Shown: positions 46,742-58,464 of the stretch, piece after piece
Layout: every line of letters begins with the position of its first letter
Numbering within the stretch: position 1 is the stretch's first letter
NCBI RefSeq assembly: GCF_047675955.1
Contig: NC_132926.1
Location: forward strand, 14,327,326 to 14,391,325
Direction of reading: 5' to 3'
Source: Chlorocebus sabaeus
Lineage: Eukaryota; Chordata; Mammalia; Primates; Cercopithecidae
Length of the DNA stretch: 64,000 nt
The notes under the pieces: model-generated
Databases searched by the model: none
What the model was told of the DNA's origin: nothing
The model's input: only the letters and a program-made list of their open reading frames with translations
Position numbers and translations under genes: made by a program

Positions 46742-47208
46742 CATGTAAACTGAATTTTATTTATTAAATAAAATAACCTTTTGGAAGCTCTCTATGAAAT
46801 TTACTACTGAAAGAACTTTTCTTGTGGATCCTTTTGAAGAGTCATGAGTAAATGCTTAATTTGCCTTTTGTGTAAAATCTTACAACAAACAAACAAACTG
46901 GGAGAGGTGTGATATAGGGAGAAAATCCTTAGATTAAGAACCAAAAGTCAAGAGTCCTAGTCATGACTTAATGACTTTGAAATGTTTGTAGAAGGAACAG
47001 GTGTAAATGAACGATTCTGTTGAAGTTCCATCCTTGTTACTAGGTGTCTAGCTAGTTTTAGGCAGGTGTATTTCTCAAAGTCTCAATGTCCGTATCTATA
47101 TAAGAGTGGCTTGGACCCAAAGATATCTTAAATGGCATTCCTCATTAGCCTATTGTGGTCTCTAGAGTGGGTCAGGAGGATCATTGCTGGGTATATGCTA
47201 TGAAGAAG

Positions 47209-47250
47209 TGTGAGTGTGTGTGTGTGTGTGTGTGCACGCGCACGCGTGTG
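47209..47250. repeat. (TG)n microsatellite with CACGCGCACGCG
   Basis: An alternating purine-pyrimidine run of about 40 bases. Confidence 0.9.
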
Positions 47251-47523
47251 GCGAGGGGACGGGGTAGGGGTTCGGCAGGAGGGAGGAGGAATTATTAGAA
47301 AGCTTTTAGGCTTTGTTGATTAACAGGTGACTTCACTTTCACAAGCTTGATTTATTTAACAGAAGATATCCATATTGTTAAACAAGCTAGTGTTTGCTTT
47401 CAAATTAAGTTCTTCAGGTGTGCAACTGAATGACACTTTTGCAAAGAGGGGTTTTCACTTTTTACTCACATATATGTACATACCTATATATTTTTACGTG
47501 AAGTCTTTCTTTCTCTCTATGTA

Positions 47524-48110
47524 TACAATCATGAGTCACTTAACAACAGGGATACATTCTGAGAAGTACATTTTTAGGCAATTTCAGAGTTGTGTAAGTA
47601 TACTCACACAAACCTAGATGATGTAGCTTACTACATACCTAGGCTATATGGTATAGCCTACTGCTCCTAGGTTACAAACGTGTACAGCATGTTACTATAT
47701 TGAATACTGCAGGCAACTGTAACTCAGTGGTACTTGTGCATCTAAACATAGAAAAGACAGTAAAAAATATGGTATGAGATATATAAAAAAAGAATGGTAC
47801 ACCTGTATAGGACACATACCATGAATAGAATTTGCAGGACTGGAAGTTGCTTTGGTTAAGTCAGTGAGTGAGTGGTGAGTGAATGTGAAAGGCTAGGACA
47901 TTACTGTACACTACTTTTGACCTTGTAAATACTATAGACTTAGGCTACACTAAATTAATAAAAAAGTAACTATACTATAACATTATGACAGCTAAGATGT
48001 TGCTAGGTGATAGGAATTTTTTAGCTCCATTATAATCTTACGGGACCAGTGCTGAATGTGTGGCCAACCGTTGACTGAAACACTGTTTTGCCATGCATGA
48101 CTATAATCTA
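47524..48110. mobile_element. Nonautonomous DNA-transposon-like element
   Basis: The ends are imperfect inverted repeats: AATCATGAGTCACTTAACAA at the left, and at the right TTGCCATGCATGACTAT, whose reverse complement starts ATAGTCATGCATGG. The interior (ACCTAGATGATGTAGC, GGCTATATGGTATAGCC) is a common primate medium-repeat sequence. I do not name the family with confidence. Confidence 0.7.
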
Positions 48111-48639
48111 CAGGCCTTATTCAAATTTGTCAGTTGTTACAGAAATATTCATGATAGCAAAAGAAAAGTTTTTAAACATACTTTTAAAAAATCTTGAAAA
48201 TGAGTGTGTACAATTTTTATAATTTTAAAAACAATGAAAAAGAGAAAAATGTACAAATACTTCCTCCAAAGAGATAAAAAGAAAAGGTGTTTTTCTGTAA
48301 ATTGCTACAGCCAGCATGGGGAACCAACTCAGTGACTCTGTTCCTGGAGGTCAAATATCTGGGCCGATGTCCAGGAGGATGGATCTCTGTTGTTCTCTAA
48401 AGTCAAAGAGAGCAGCATCAAAGCTACGCTGAGTCCCATGAAGGAGGACTTGAAGCTGGGTTTCCCTGAGTCATACCAGCTGTTTCAGGACCACCAATAT
48501 GGTGAGTCCCTCACCTGACACCACTGAGAGGCAGGCAGCAAGGAAACAAAGTAGTTAAGATTTCTATCTTTATCTTCAAATGTCTAACGCCTAGCTAGAC
48601 ATTTTAAGGTCTAGCTGAATATCCTCCTATTGAGAAGTT

Positions 48640-48850
48640 CTGAGGCCTTAAGGAGGCGATGTTACCCCGTGGAGCTAGTCAGCCTGGGTTTGAATCCCAG
48701 CTCTGACAGCTACCAGCTGTGTGCCTTTAGGCTAATCACCAGCCCTCTCTGAGTCTGTCTACTCATCTGTATGTTGGGTGCTTCTGCATGTTGTACCTAA
48801 CTTGTAGGTACTTCTGCATCTTTCTATCCTGTCTGTTGTGGTGCTACCTA
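48640..48850 (+). mobile_element. MIR element
   Basis: GGGTTTGAATCCCAGCTCTG, AGCTGTGTGCCTTTAGGC, and CTCTCTGAGTCTGTCTACTC. Confidence 0.8.
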
Positions 48851-50554
48851 AAAACAGCTATAACTACTTTTTTTTCAGATGGGTGGGGGGTAAATTTGTG
48901 ATGGCCTAATAAAAAACATAGGCTGCCTACTGTAGGCACTATTAATGAAAGAGGGACAATGGGTGGAGTGGGCCTTCATAAAACTGGCAGTCATTTTCCA
49001 GAGCAGCTGAAATCAATATACAGTGAGTGGCTGGTACGTCTGCAGACTGGGAGGGGCAGATAACAGCTCACATGTATTAAGATACAATGATCAGAGAAAA
49101 CTGCATCACCAGTTCATTCTCTGCAAATTGCTGCTGTTGGTGTGTGGTCTAGCTGCTTCTCACATGGGCAACTCTGTGCAGTCTGCTTTATTGAAAAGTA
49201 ACCAGATTTTATTTATTTAACAATGATTAAGAAATGTCCTAAGCAAGGTTGGGTGGGCCATACATTCATACTTCCATGCAATAAATATTTATCAAGCATT
49301 GAGTATAATAATAGGTATTCTTTGGTCAACATCAGAGTTGGGGTGTATGTTGTATTTCCATTATCTCTTATCTAGGCAGCCTGTTGTCCAGGGTCCTGTG
49401 AATATACTTTGAGATTGAATTAGGGGCATCAAGAGAAGAGGCATTAAACAGCATCCTGTAATCATTCTGTGAGATCTCACTGGTATCCTTGGGTTCTAGG
49501 CAATGACTGGGCCTGGCATCCTGGCATGCAGGACCCAGTCCAGTTCATGTCTCCCAGAGCTGGGGCTTCCATGGCAAATCTTTCAGTCTATCCAAGAGCT
49601 GCACAATGAAAAGTGTAGATGATGATCATTTTGCCCTAAGAAGCATGTGCGTAAGATACAATGGTTCTGGCTAGTTCATCTTTGGCTTAGAGATGAGATT
49701 TCTGGGTTTTTAGAGGCAACATTCTAATGATCAATTTTACAGGATAGTCCAACTCTATAACTCCACGGAAGACTGCTCATGTAAATGTGAAACTATTACC
49801 TATATCTGAAACATGTAACTAAAATTTCAACCAGTTAAATAAGACTGATGTTGAGCAAAACGACAGCCTTCCATAGCCACATTAGGAGCTAATCATTTCA
49901 GAAAATGTTGCCATAATTCATTTACAGAAACAGCGAAACTATTCCCCAAACAAGTGATAAAGGGAATGGACTCATAGTCATACCAGGGAAATGAAGCCGC
50001 ATATTAATACTTGCTAACTTAACCGAACTCCGGAGGCACCTCGGCATAAATCTGCCTTGCAGATTATTCTGCCTCACATATTTTTATCTATTGCAAATAA
50101 AATTGAATTCAGAATATTGCTACAGTCATTACACCTCGTTTCCATTTATTTGGGAATCAGGACAACCATCTGAGGGTTCCGTTTAACCAACAGATAAGTG
50201 AAAAGATTCTTCCAAGGACCTTAGATTCACTGCCCAAGAATACAGCTCATCTGAGACATCAGCAACCCATCAGCCTTCACCCTGCTGCTGACTGGCTATA
50301 CTTCAGGAATGTAATTCCATCCTGAAAGTCACTGCTTCTGTGATGGTGTTCACAACATCACACAATAATGACTTTTAGAAAATGTTTAGCTCTTGGGACT
50401 ACATGTGGCTTTTACATCTTTTGAAATTTCAATTTGTTGCGTTAGATAAAAATAGTCAACTCTTTGCCGCTGGGAATGTTAACAAGTATTTATACCTATG
50501 ACTCTCCAGGTGAACTCGCTCCTGCATTAATATTTAGTTTAGTTTACTGTTATT

Positions 50555-50768
50555 GACAGTAGCTAAAATTTATTGAGCGGCTGCTAATCACCATATAATC
50601 TCCTGATACTCTTACAATTTTTCCTGTTTTTCAGATGAGAGAACTGAGGTTCATGGAAGATAAGTGACTTGCTTAGGGTCATACAGCTTTTTACTGGTAG
50701 ATCTGTAATCAAAACCCACAACTGACAGACACTAAAACCCATGTGGTTAACCCCTGTGCTGACTGCAT
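50555..50768 (-). mobile_element. MIR element
   Basis: Antisense MIR: TTTCAGATGAGAGAACTGAG, GTGACTTGCTTAGGGTCATA, and a TTAACCCCTGTGCTGAC end. Confidence 0.85.
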
Positions 50769-50777
50769 TAAGGCCCA

Positions 50778-51078
50778 CAGTCACCCCTTGGTATCCACAG
50801 GGTATGGATTCCAGGACGCCTGTGGATACCGAAATCTGTAAATGCTCAAGCCCCTTATATAAAATGGTGTAGTATTTTCACATAACCTATGTACATCCTC
50901 CTCTATAATTCAAATGATCTCTAGATTACTTATAATACCTAATACAATGTAAATGATATGTAAATAGTTCTTATACTATCATTTTTATTTGCATTTTTTG
51001 TATTATTATTATTCCAAATATTTTCAATCCAAGGTTGTTTGAATCTGTGGATACCTGTGGGTATGAAGGGCCAACTGT
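50778..51078 (+). mobile_element. MER2 (Tigger-type DNA transposon)
   Basis: Starts CAGTCACCCCTTGGTATCC and ends GGGCCAACTGT. TTATATAAAATGGTGTAGTA and the TACTTATAATACCTAATACA block are diagnostic. Confidence 0.9.
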
Positions 51079-52069
51079 ATATCAGAGGTATACCAGAGGT
51101 GCATACTTAGAGATCACAGACCAGATATCTGGGTGTAGAAGTCAATTCAGAAAGAGAAGTGTGGCCAATGAGGATATGGGAAAATGGACGGAAAGGGAAA
51201 TTGGATTTCATTATTAATGCCCATGTCAAGCCACCATGATGCTATGTACAACAGAAACTATGCAATTTAGCATGGGGCTATGGATGGCAATCAAAAGCAA
51301 AAGTCCACCAGTATAAGTGCATGTAAGTTGTACCCATCCGCAACAATGGAGAACAGCATGGCCTCCTAAAGGAGGGGAGTTGTTGGGTTGGTAATTAGGA
51401 TGTTGGTATATTTGCCAGTAGACGTGCAGTAATGGGGTGTTTGGCTCAAACATAATGACCCTTTGCCCTTCTGGGAACTTCACTGACTTTGGAAAAGCCC
51501 CATATAGGGAAGTGATCATTTCAAAACCCTGGGCTGTGTTCATTGAGAGACTGATGAGAGCCAGCGGAAGAATTTACCAACCTCCCTGCTAATCTGGCTC
51601 CTAGTACCATGCATTAAGCCAACTAGTAAAAATCATTATGAAGTTTTTGCTGAAAGGGCAAGTGTAGAAAAACATGTTTCTAAACAGAATAACAGTCTTT
51701 GCCATTTTTTTCCAACTTGCATACCATCTGGAAATTCTAATTTTTTTTTCAAAGGGTAGGAAGGAAATGTGCTCCAGGCACAAATAAATGTTTACAGCTG
51801 AGTTATAAACCGAGAATGGTAGGGCTTAAAACAGACAGGCTGGCAGTGATGGAACTCAAGCTGCAGTGAGACAAATAATGCAGTGTGCAGGGGGCCAACT
51901 TGGTGTACCCTTTGGAATAGGAAGACTTGCTTCCTACTGACCTCATCAAGCCAATATTGGGAAGAAATCCTCATCTGGGGCTTGGTTAATTCTTAGAAGG
52001 TAAAGGAAAAGGTGAAGTGGTATTGTCTATCTTGATATTTTGAAGGCAGTCTTCACCTTAGTTTTATTT

Positions 52070-52126
52070 TTTATATATATATATACACACACGTATATGT
52101 ATGTGTGTATATGTGTGTATATATGT
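52070..52126. repeat. TA/CA/TG microsatellite beside an Alu
   Basis: (TA)n, a short CA run, then TGTA/TGTG mixtures directly before an antisense Alu; probably the mutated Alu tail. Confidence 0.85.
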
Positions 52127-52413
52127 ATTTTGATACGGAGTCTCGCTCTGTCACCTAGCCTGGAGTGCAGTGGCATGATCTCGGCTCACTGCAAGTTTCG
52201 CCTCCTGGGTTCATGCCATTCTCCTGCCTCAGTCTCCTGACTCTCTCCTGGGTCTATAGGCACCTACCACCCCTCTTGGCTAATTTTTTTTTTTTTTTAA
52301 TTTTTAGTAGAGATGGGGACTCACCATGTTAGCCAGAATGGTCTTGATCTCCTGAGCTCATGATCGGCTTCCCAAAGTGCTGGTATTACAGGCGTGAGTC
52401 ACTGCACCCGGCC
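52127..52413 (-). mobile_element. AluS/Y-type element
   Basis: Antisense dimeric Alu from TGATACGGAGTCTCGCTCTG to GTGAGTCACTGCACCCGGCC, with a diverged middle. Confidence 0.92.
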
Positions 52414-52424
52414 TATTTTTATAT

Positions 52425-52552
52425 TTTCAAAAATAGAGACGAGGTCTCACTTTGTTGCCCAGGCTCGTCTCGACCTCCTGGCCTTAAGTGATCCTCTCAC
52501 TTTAGCACCCCAAAGTGTTGGGATTACAGGCATGAGTCACTGCACCAGGTTG
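52425..52552 (-). mobile_element. Alu left monomer (FLAM-like)
   Basis: AAAATAGAGACGAGGTCTCA to CATGAGTCACTGCACCAGG corresponds only to the left arm of Alu. It could be a free left monomer or a truncated Alu. Confidence 0.8.
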
Positions 52553-52674
52553 GTCTTCACCTTTGGAAAATATACCCTCTCAAAAGATGTGACAGGCCAT
52601 GGAAACTTGTTAAATGGACCAGCTGAGAGATGTAAAGATGACATCAGTGACAACAACTAAGACTCGTGGATCAT

Positions 52675-52870
52675 TTATTACATGCCTGATGCCACAAGCA
52701 GTGTTTTATAAGGGTCACATCATTTATGATGGACAGCAAGCTTATGAGGGAGTTGCATTTCACAGATGAGGAATTGGAGGTTGGGAGAGAACAAATGACC
52801 CGCTTACAGTCATACAGTTGCTAAGTGATGGTGCTGGTGTTTTTATCCACCAGACCAGCTCCAAAATCCT
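52675..52870 (-). mobile_element. MIR element
   Basis: Antisense MIR: CACAGATGAGGAATTGGAGG, CCGCTTACAGTCATACAGTT. Confidence 0.8.
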
Positions 52871-53040
52871 ATATTACAGAGCAACTTCCAATGCAAATTT
52901 ACCAACATATTATAACTAGGGCTTGCTCAAGAAGGAAGAAGTGATGTTTTGGGAGTTTGATCTTCCTCTTCTGGTCTCCTATAACTTGGATAGTTACAGG
53001 GAAAGTTCTAGAAAAGTGGAAATGGGATTGGGAATGATAC

Positions 53041-53267
53041 AGAGTGGTCATCAAACTTTTTTTTTTTTTTTTAAAGGGTCAAATGGTGAATATTTTAGGC
53101 TTTTTGGGCCATATAGTCTCTGTTGTACCCACTCAATTCCACCATTTTATTCTGAAAGTAGCCATAGATAACAGGTAGTAGTCATGGTGGTGCTCCATTA
53201 AAACTTGATTTATAAAAACAGGCAGCTGGCCAAATTTGGTCCATGAGATGTAGTTTGCTGACCCCTG
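53041..53267 (+). mobile_element. hAT-Charlie-type MITE (second copy)
   Basis: The same family as 11210-11434: GTGGTCATCAAACTTTTTTT, GGGCCATATAGTCTCTGTTG, and the end TAGTTTGCTGACCCCTG. Confidence 0.75.
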
Positions 53268-54427
53268 ATATAGAGGGCAACTTGAATCTAAAATGAGTGA
53301 TAGGTTTTGAGAATGATCCATGCAGTTCTATACTTGAGAGTTTATTCTTTCTTAAAATCTGTGCACAAATTGGGTACGTATGATGTGCCCTTTAAAATCT
53401 CTTGTATACTTTTCCTGGGCCTGGCCAATCAAACTGAATTCCCTTATGTTATCTGACCAGGTCAGAATACTGTATTGAATCGTCTTTCTCAAGGCTTATC
53501 TAATCCCAGATCTACAGAGAAAGTTCTCCATGCCCTTGTAATGAAGATGTATGAGTTCATTCCTTTTAACATAGAAATACACACAAGATGGTGAGTGATT
53601 CTGGCAGACTGTGTGTTCCCTCTTCTTGATGTGAAAGCCAACAACCATTCATGTTAAGGTTTAATTGAAGGAGAGCGGAAGAAAGAAAAATAAGGCTCGA
53701 ACAACAACAAATGGAAAAGGGAAAGGCAAAGACCAAAGAATGTACTCTCCCAACTAATTAATCAAGTGCTTTGTTTCCACTAACATATCAGAGTGTGTAG
53801 GCTGCCCTGTCTATTAGACTTGTTCCCAAACCTGAAGAATGTAAATACTCCTAAAGACCAGGTAATGAAATCTCTATCGATGTGCCATCTTAAATGGGAC
53901 TCACATGCCTGTGTTTTGCTTACATTTTAATTTGCTTCTGCTGGATACTTATCCAGTAATTGCTTAATGAGATTATCCTCCTTGGCAATGTGTGGTGTAT
54001 CTTGATTAAAACATTGGAGTGAAGGAATATCGTATACCAAAAAAAGGAGGGGGTGTTATTTAATTAACTTATTGCCAATATATCTTGATTGTCTCTTTGA
54101 AACACTGGAAAAGTAGTCAATTGGAATTGATTCAGGTTATCTAAATGTATAGAATTGGGGAGTGGGGAGCCAGGAGGTCACTGGGTATACAAATTCAAAC
54201 CTAAGTTCACTTTTGATCAAAGAAATAGGCGAGTAGACTGAGAAAACTGAAAACATTTTAGTCATTTTATAAGTCAGACCTTAAAACAACTTAAGAAGAG
54301 ATCTGATCTCTTTTTAAGTTTCAAATTTTATTTCAACTCTAAGCAATTTTAAATTCTCACACTTTTTTCTTGAGTATTCTATTGATAAAATTCACTGGAC
54401 AATGATTTGGCAAACATTTTGTCTGTC

Positions 54428-54744
54428 TCTGCTGGGTACGGTGGCTCATGCCTGTAATCCTAGCACTTTGGGAGGCTGAGGCAGGAGGATTGCCTGAACT
54501 CAGGAGTTCGCAACCAGTGTGGGCAACACGATGAAATTCCATATCCATTAAAATACAAAAAATTAGTCAGGCGTGGCAGCACGCACCTGTAGTCCCAGCC
54601 ACTCTGGAGGCTGAGGCAGGAGAATCGCTTGAACTGGGGAGGCAGAGGTTGCAGTGAGTCAAGATTGCATCACTGCACTCCAGCCTGGGTGACAGAGTGA
54701 GACTCTGTCTCAAACAAAACAAAACAAAACAACAAAACAAAACA
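54428..54744 (+). mobile_element. AluS-type element with (AAAAC)n tail
   Basis: A full Alu with a CAAAA-repeat tail. The target-site duplication ACATTTTGTCTGTC lies at 54414-54427 and 54745-54758. Confidence 0.95.
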
Positions 54745-55255
54745 ACATTTTGTCTGTCACATAACTTGTCTGGAAAATATCTGAACTAGTAATGTTATAT
54801 GACTTATACAACAACATTTTCAAAAGCATGTTGCACATAAGGGGAAAAATTCTGGTCTTTCCAAAGACACAATGGAAAGTGTTTCTTCATTTGTTAATTT
54901 AGAGACACATAACTCTTGTACTCTTAAGACTTGTTCTCTGGGTGTGCAATGCAAAAGCTGGTGGGGAGCAGAGGCAGAAATAGAGGCTTATCACAAATGG
55001 GAGGAGTGCTTGATCTTCACCTTAATTTATGGAGGCCAGTAGAGATAATAAATTCCCATTTATGAAGGACACTACTCAAAAAGCATTGGTATATAATTTC
55101 AGAATGTATACACATATAAACAATTTCTCTGTGCCCAATGATAGAATATGCATATTCATTTCACATGTGTATTCTGCATTCTTCTGAAGGGATGAGGTGC
55201 TGACTTGTGGATTAAAGGACATTTATGGATAAAACGTGATGGAGACCCCATAAAG

Positions 55256-55470
55256 CAGAGTTTCCAAGGGCAGCACTACTGTCATCTTGAAAGGAGATAA
55301 TTCTTCATCACAGGGGGCTGTCCTGTGTATTATAGGTTGTTTAACAGCATCTCTGACCCCTATCCACTAGATGCCTGCCATGCCCCCTCCAACTGTGACA
55401 ATCAAAATAGTCTTTAGACATTGCCAAATGTCCTCTAGGGGTGCAAAAATGCCATGGCTAAGAACCATTG
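55256..55470 (-). mobile_element. MER20 (second copy)
   Basis: CAGAGTTTCCAAGGGCAGCA, GTTTAACAGCATCTCTGACC, TATCCACTAGATGCCTGCC, ending AGAACCATTG. Confidence 0.85.
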
Positions 55471-55904
55471 CCCTAGAGAAAACTGAAGGAGCAGACAGTG
55501 TCAAGTACTGGAGGTGACCAGGTTTCAAATCTGAGGTCAATACATTTGGCTCTGGGCTTTTGGTCAGTTAAGGCAGAACATGGTCAGTTAAGGCAAAATA
55601 TATTTTTCAGTTTTAGGTCTAGTTTAACTTACCCGATAATGGAAAGCATATAATTTCATCCTCAGATAAAACTTTTTCATGCTTACTTAAAGGTAATTTA
55701 GTGTTATGATTATGACAGATGAGTACAGCGATTCTTAAAGACTGGATAAAAAGACAAAAAAGTCATCCTCAAAGCATTAGGACAGCTCTGGGGAGGATAA
55801 TTGAAGCAGCATTAGCATCTCAGGATGACTAATGTGCACCTCTGGGGGCAGATGATTTCTGGAATCTTCTCTGTGGAAAATGACTGCTTGAAGGAAAGCT
55901 CCAA

Positions 55905-56080
55905 CCTCCTGCCCAAAGACACACAGGGCACAACTCGGAGTCCAAATTTGTACCTATTTGGGTAAGTTCCTCTAACCTTCTGGGCCCGAGTTTCTCAGAG
56001 ACATTTTTCCTTCCTTTAAAGGTGTTAAAGTTACACAATGTTAAGCCTGGCATGCAATAGATGCCTAATAAATGCTGCTT
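55905..56080 (+). mobile_element. MIR element
   Basis: ATTTGGGTAAGTTCCTCTAA, TTCTGGGCCCGAGTTTCTCA and AAGCCTGGCATGCAATAGAT with AATAAATG. Confidence 0.7.
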
Positions 56081-56642
56081 CCTTTTCCTTCTTTGAAATA
56101 TCCCTGTAGGGTGTTTCCAAAATGTGGGGGTCAGGTGGCTATAGATGCTAAAAGGCAGAACGGAAAATTTGCATGTTGGAGAAATCCTTTCATACAATCT
56201 CTCCCTCGCCATTTCCATCCCGAATTGAGCGTATCTCACTGCGTGCCAGCCTGGCTAACCATTCCATTGGCTGCTCTGTCTTAATTGCTCCAGTCTCCCC
56301 CACCCCCACCCCATGGTTCTGTTTTCTCTCCTCCTTCTTAGCACCTTGTTAGCACTTTTTCCCTGCAAGGATACAGTTGCCTGATTTCTTCAATAAACAT
56401 TTCTATTGTCCCCTTCACTGTTCTGAGAAGAGAAGCTTTGTTGCCGAGTTGTCAAAACTCCTTTCTATTCTCCCCCTTTCTATTCTCCCCCAAAGCAGAG
56501 CAGCTCTGAGCCTTTCTCTTTCATGCCAAGCCAGGCAGCTTCCTCCCCAGGGAGGCTGCATCTCTCCTCCTGGGAGAGAGACCCAGTCTGATGGCATGTG
56601 CTGCCTGCTGCTCTCTGCCTTCTGATTAGGCAGGACTTTCTC

Positions 56643-56694
56643 CTGCTGCTGCTGCTGCTGCCACTCCAGCTGCTGCTGTGGCTGCTGTTTCTGC
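56643..56694. repeat. Interrupted CTG/CAG trinucleotide repeat
   Basis: Six perfect CTG units (56643-56660), then CCACTCCAG, three CTG units, a TGG and further CTG units on the plus strand; CAG on the TENM2 strand, about 300 bases downstream of the exon A donor. Confidence 0.9.
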
Positions 56695-56997
56695 ATAGGC
56701 CTTGGGATGCTTTCAAGTAGCTCTGGACCATGCCAGTTACTGCAGATAGCATAGGTATGCACATTGTTCTGACCAGGCACCACGCCAGCTCTAAGTGATC
56801 CAGCCAAACACAGCTAACAGACAGGAACAGCAAACAGCTTTTAACGGGGGCACCTATGAAAGGCAACGATTTTTTCCCCCCTTTTCTTTTCCTTTTTGCA
56901 TACCTTCCAAGATTTGGGTTAGAAAACCTGAACCAGCTGGCGAGAGCTCGGAATTTTCCTGTGACCTCAAGAGGGCAAGCAGCAGCTGTAACCTCAC

Positions 56998-57120
56998 CTT
57001 TGCCTCCAGATGGCATTGTTGCCACATCATCGTTTCCTGGTAAGCCGGTCCTTATCCCATTGTTAAAGGTGTGCCCATCTGCAGGCTGGAGTTGCCAATT
57101 GAGTCCGAGCAGATGCATTG
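56998..57120 (-). CDS. TENM2: TENM2 coding exon A (juxtamembrane ectodomain)
   Basis: This internal exon encodes 40 whole codons plus split codons at both ends. Teneurin-2 is a single-pass type II membrane protein of neurons that binds latrophilins and other teneurins across synapses. On the minus strand the exon follows a CTCCTGCAG acceptor and ends AAAG before GTGAGG. The peptide begins MHLLGLNWQLQPADGHTF and ends ATMPSGGK. I recognise it as the segment directly outside the transmembrane helix of TENM2; the paralogue TENM4 has the similar MHLFGLNWHLQP. The first two bases (CA) complete an Ala codon from the upstream exon, which lies outside the window and holds the helix. The last base G begins the Val codon completed by exon B. 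Both ends are phase 1, so skipping this 123-bp exon would keep the frame. Identity is certain at family level and very likely at paralogue level. Confidence 0.95.
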
Positions 57121-57140
57121 CTGCAGGAGAGACAAAGTAA
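57121..57140 (-). promoter_or_regulatory. TENM2: 3' splice site of TENM2 exon A
   Basis: On the minus strand the intron ends with a pyrimidine-rich run and CTGCAG immediately before the exon base at 57120. This is a normal U2-type acceptor. Confidence 0.85.
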
Positions 57141-58436
57141 TGAAAATATGAATAGATAATTCAGCAATGCAAATGTCAAGGGGGAGGGCCAGGTGCCTTT
57201 TTCCAAGCGATTGCCTTTTAAGGAAGCTGTGTCAAAAATGGCTTGCCCCAGGCCGCAGGGATTAGCTAAATACAGAAAGCAGAGATCCGAGTAGTTAGGT
57301 CTCCCCTTCTGGTGCTGCTGCTCCCAGTCTCAGGGGGAGAGGATCCCTTACAGTGGGCGGAGGAGGGAGGAGAAAACACAGCCCAGATCTTCCAAATGGT
57401 GCCACAGTGGAAGCGAAAATAGCCCTTTCGAATCACAGTAAAGAGTGCTGCTCGACCACATCCATCCTTTTCTACACGCTGGACACAGTTGCTTTTAGAC
57501 TGTTAGTCTAGGGGCATTGACAAGCATTGTTTTCCCCAAACTACACATTCACAAGTAAGTCAGCTTCAAAGGAGGCTACCCAAATAGTACCTGTTTGCTG
57601 GTACCTGTTCTGAACTACCAGTGCGGCCAGCAGCATCTATAGTGGTACTGGTCCACCTCCCTATTTCAAACTTTAGAATTTTTTTCCTTTCCACCCCTCT
57701 TCATGATAAGTGGATACCTTTCAGCGCATTGCAGAAAAACCTTGGCGGGTTGATGGTGGAATGGGGTCCTTTTCTGAAAACATTACTATTCCTTCTCTCT
57801 CTGTCGCTCTCACTTTAGCAGAGTATGGAATGAAACAGAGTTCTGAAGTACTGCCTGTTCTGTGCTAAGGAACTGAGCACATCCGCAGACGTCTTGACTC
57901 CCATGGGCACCCCAAGCCTCCAAACAAACTTCTGGTCTTCCCTGTCATCCTGCCTATGTCAACTCCCCACCATGAGTTTAGCAAACGTAACACAGCCCTA
58001 TCCCTGATGGTTCTTGGTGAGTTGTTTCTACTGAGTGGAATGAAAAGCAAACCCTAAACACCTGTATTGTTTCAAAGCCCTTATCTAGGAGATGCTTCAT
58101 TTGAGAATAAGCAAGGAATTTATTCCCCTGCATGTCTCTCATCCAAATGATATCTGGCATTTCAACTGGACACAGGTTGACGCTGTTGCTGCATTCCTAC
58201 CGCTGCGGGAGAGAAAGGGCTGTTGACAGGGAAAGGTTTGGAGTCTGATGTGGGGATGGGAGAAACAATTAACCGTAGGAAACACAATTAACAATGCTTA
58301 GGAAATTGTTCACACAGCAATTAATTCTGCATGCCTACCACCACTTAAAGTCAGACTGCATTCTATTAAGGTTAAAAACCTATCTTCAAACAATACAGCT
58401 CAGACTGATGGCCACAGATGAAGGCGGCAAGGTGTC

Positions 58437-58464
58437 TGCGTGTGTGTGTGTGTGTGTGTGTGTG
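58437..58464. repeat. (TG)n microsatellite
   Basis: About 13 TG units; CA on the TENM2 strand. Confidence 0.9.

Noticed and set aside
56643..56694. Disease-size CAG expansion
   Set aside because: The longest pure run is six units, far below any known expansion range.
57300..57440. Possible promoter CpG island near exon A
   Set aside because: The stretch is GC-rich but holds few CpGs by hand count, and I saw no TATA box or initiator linked to an open frame.
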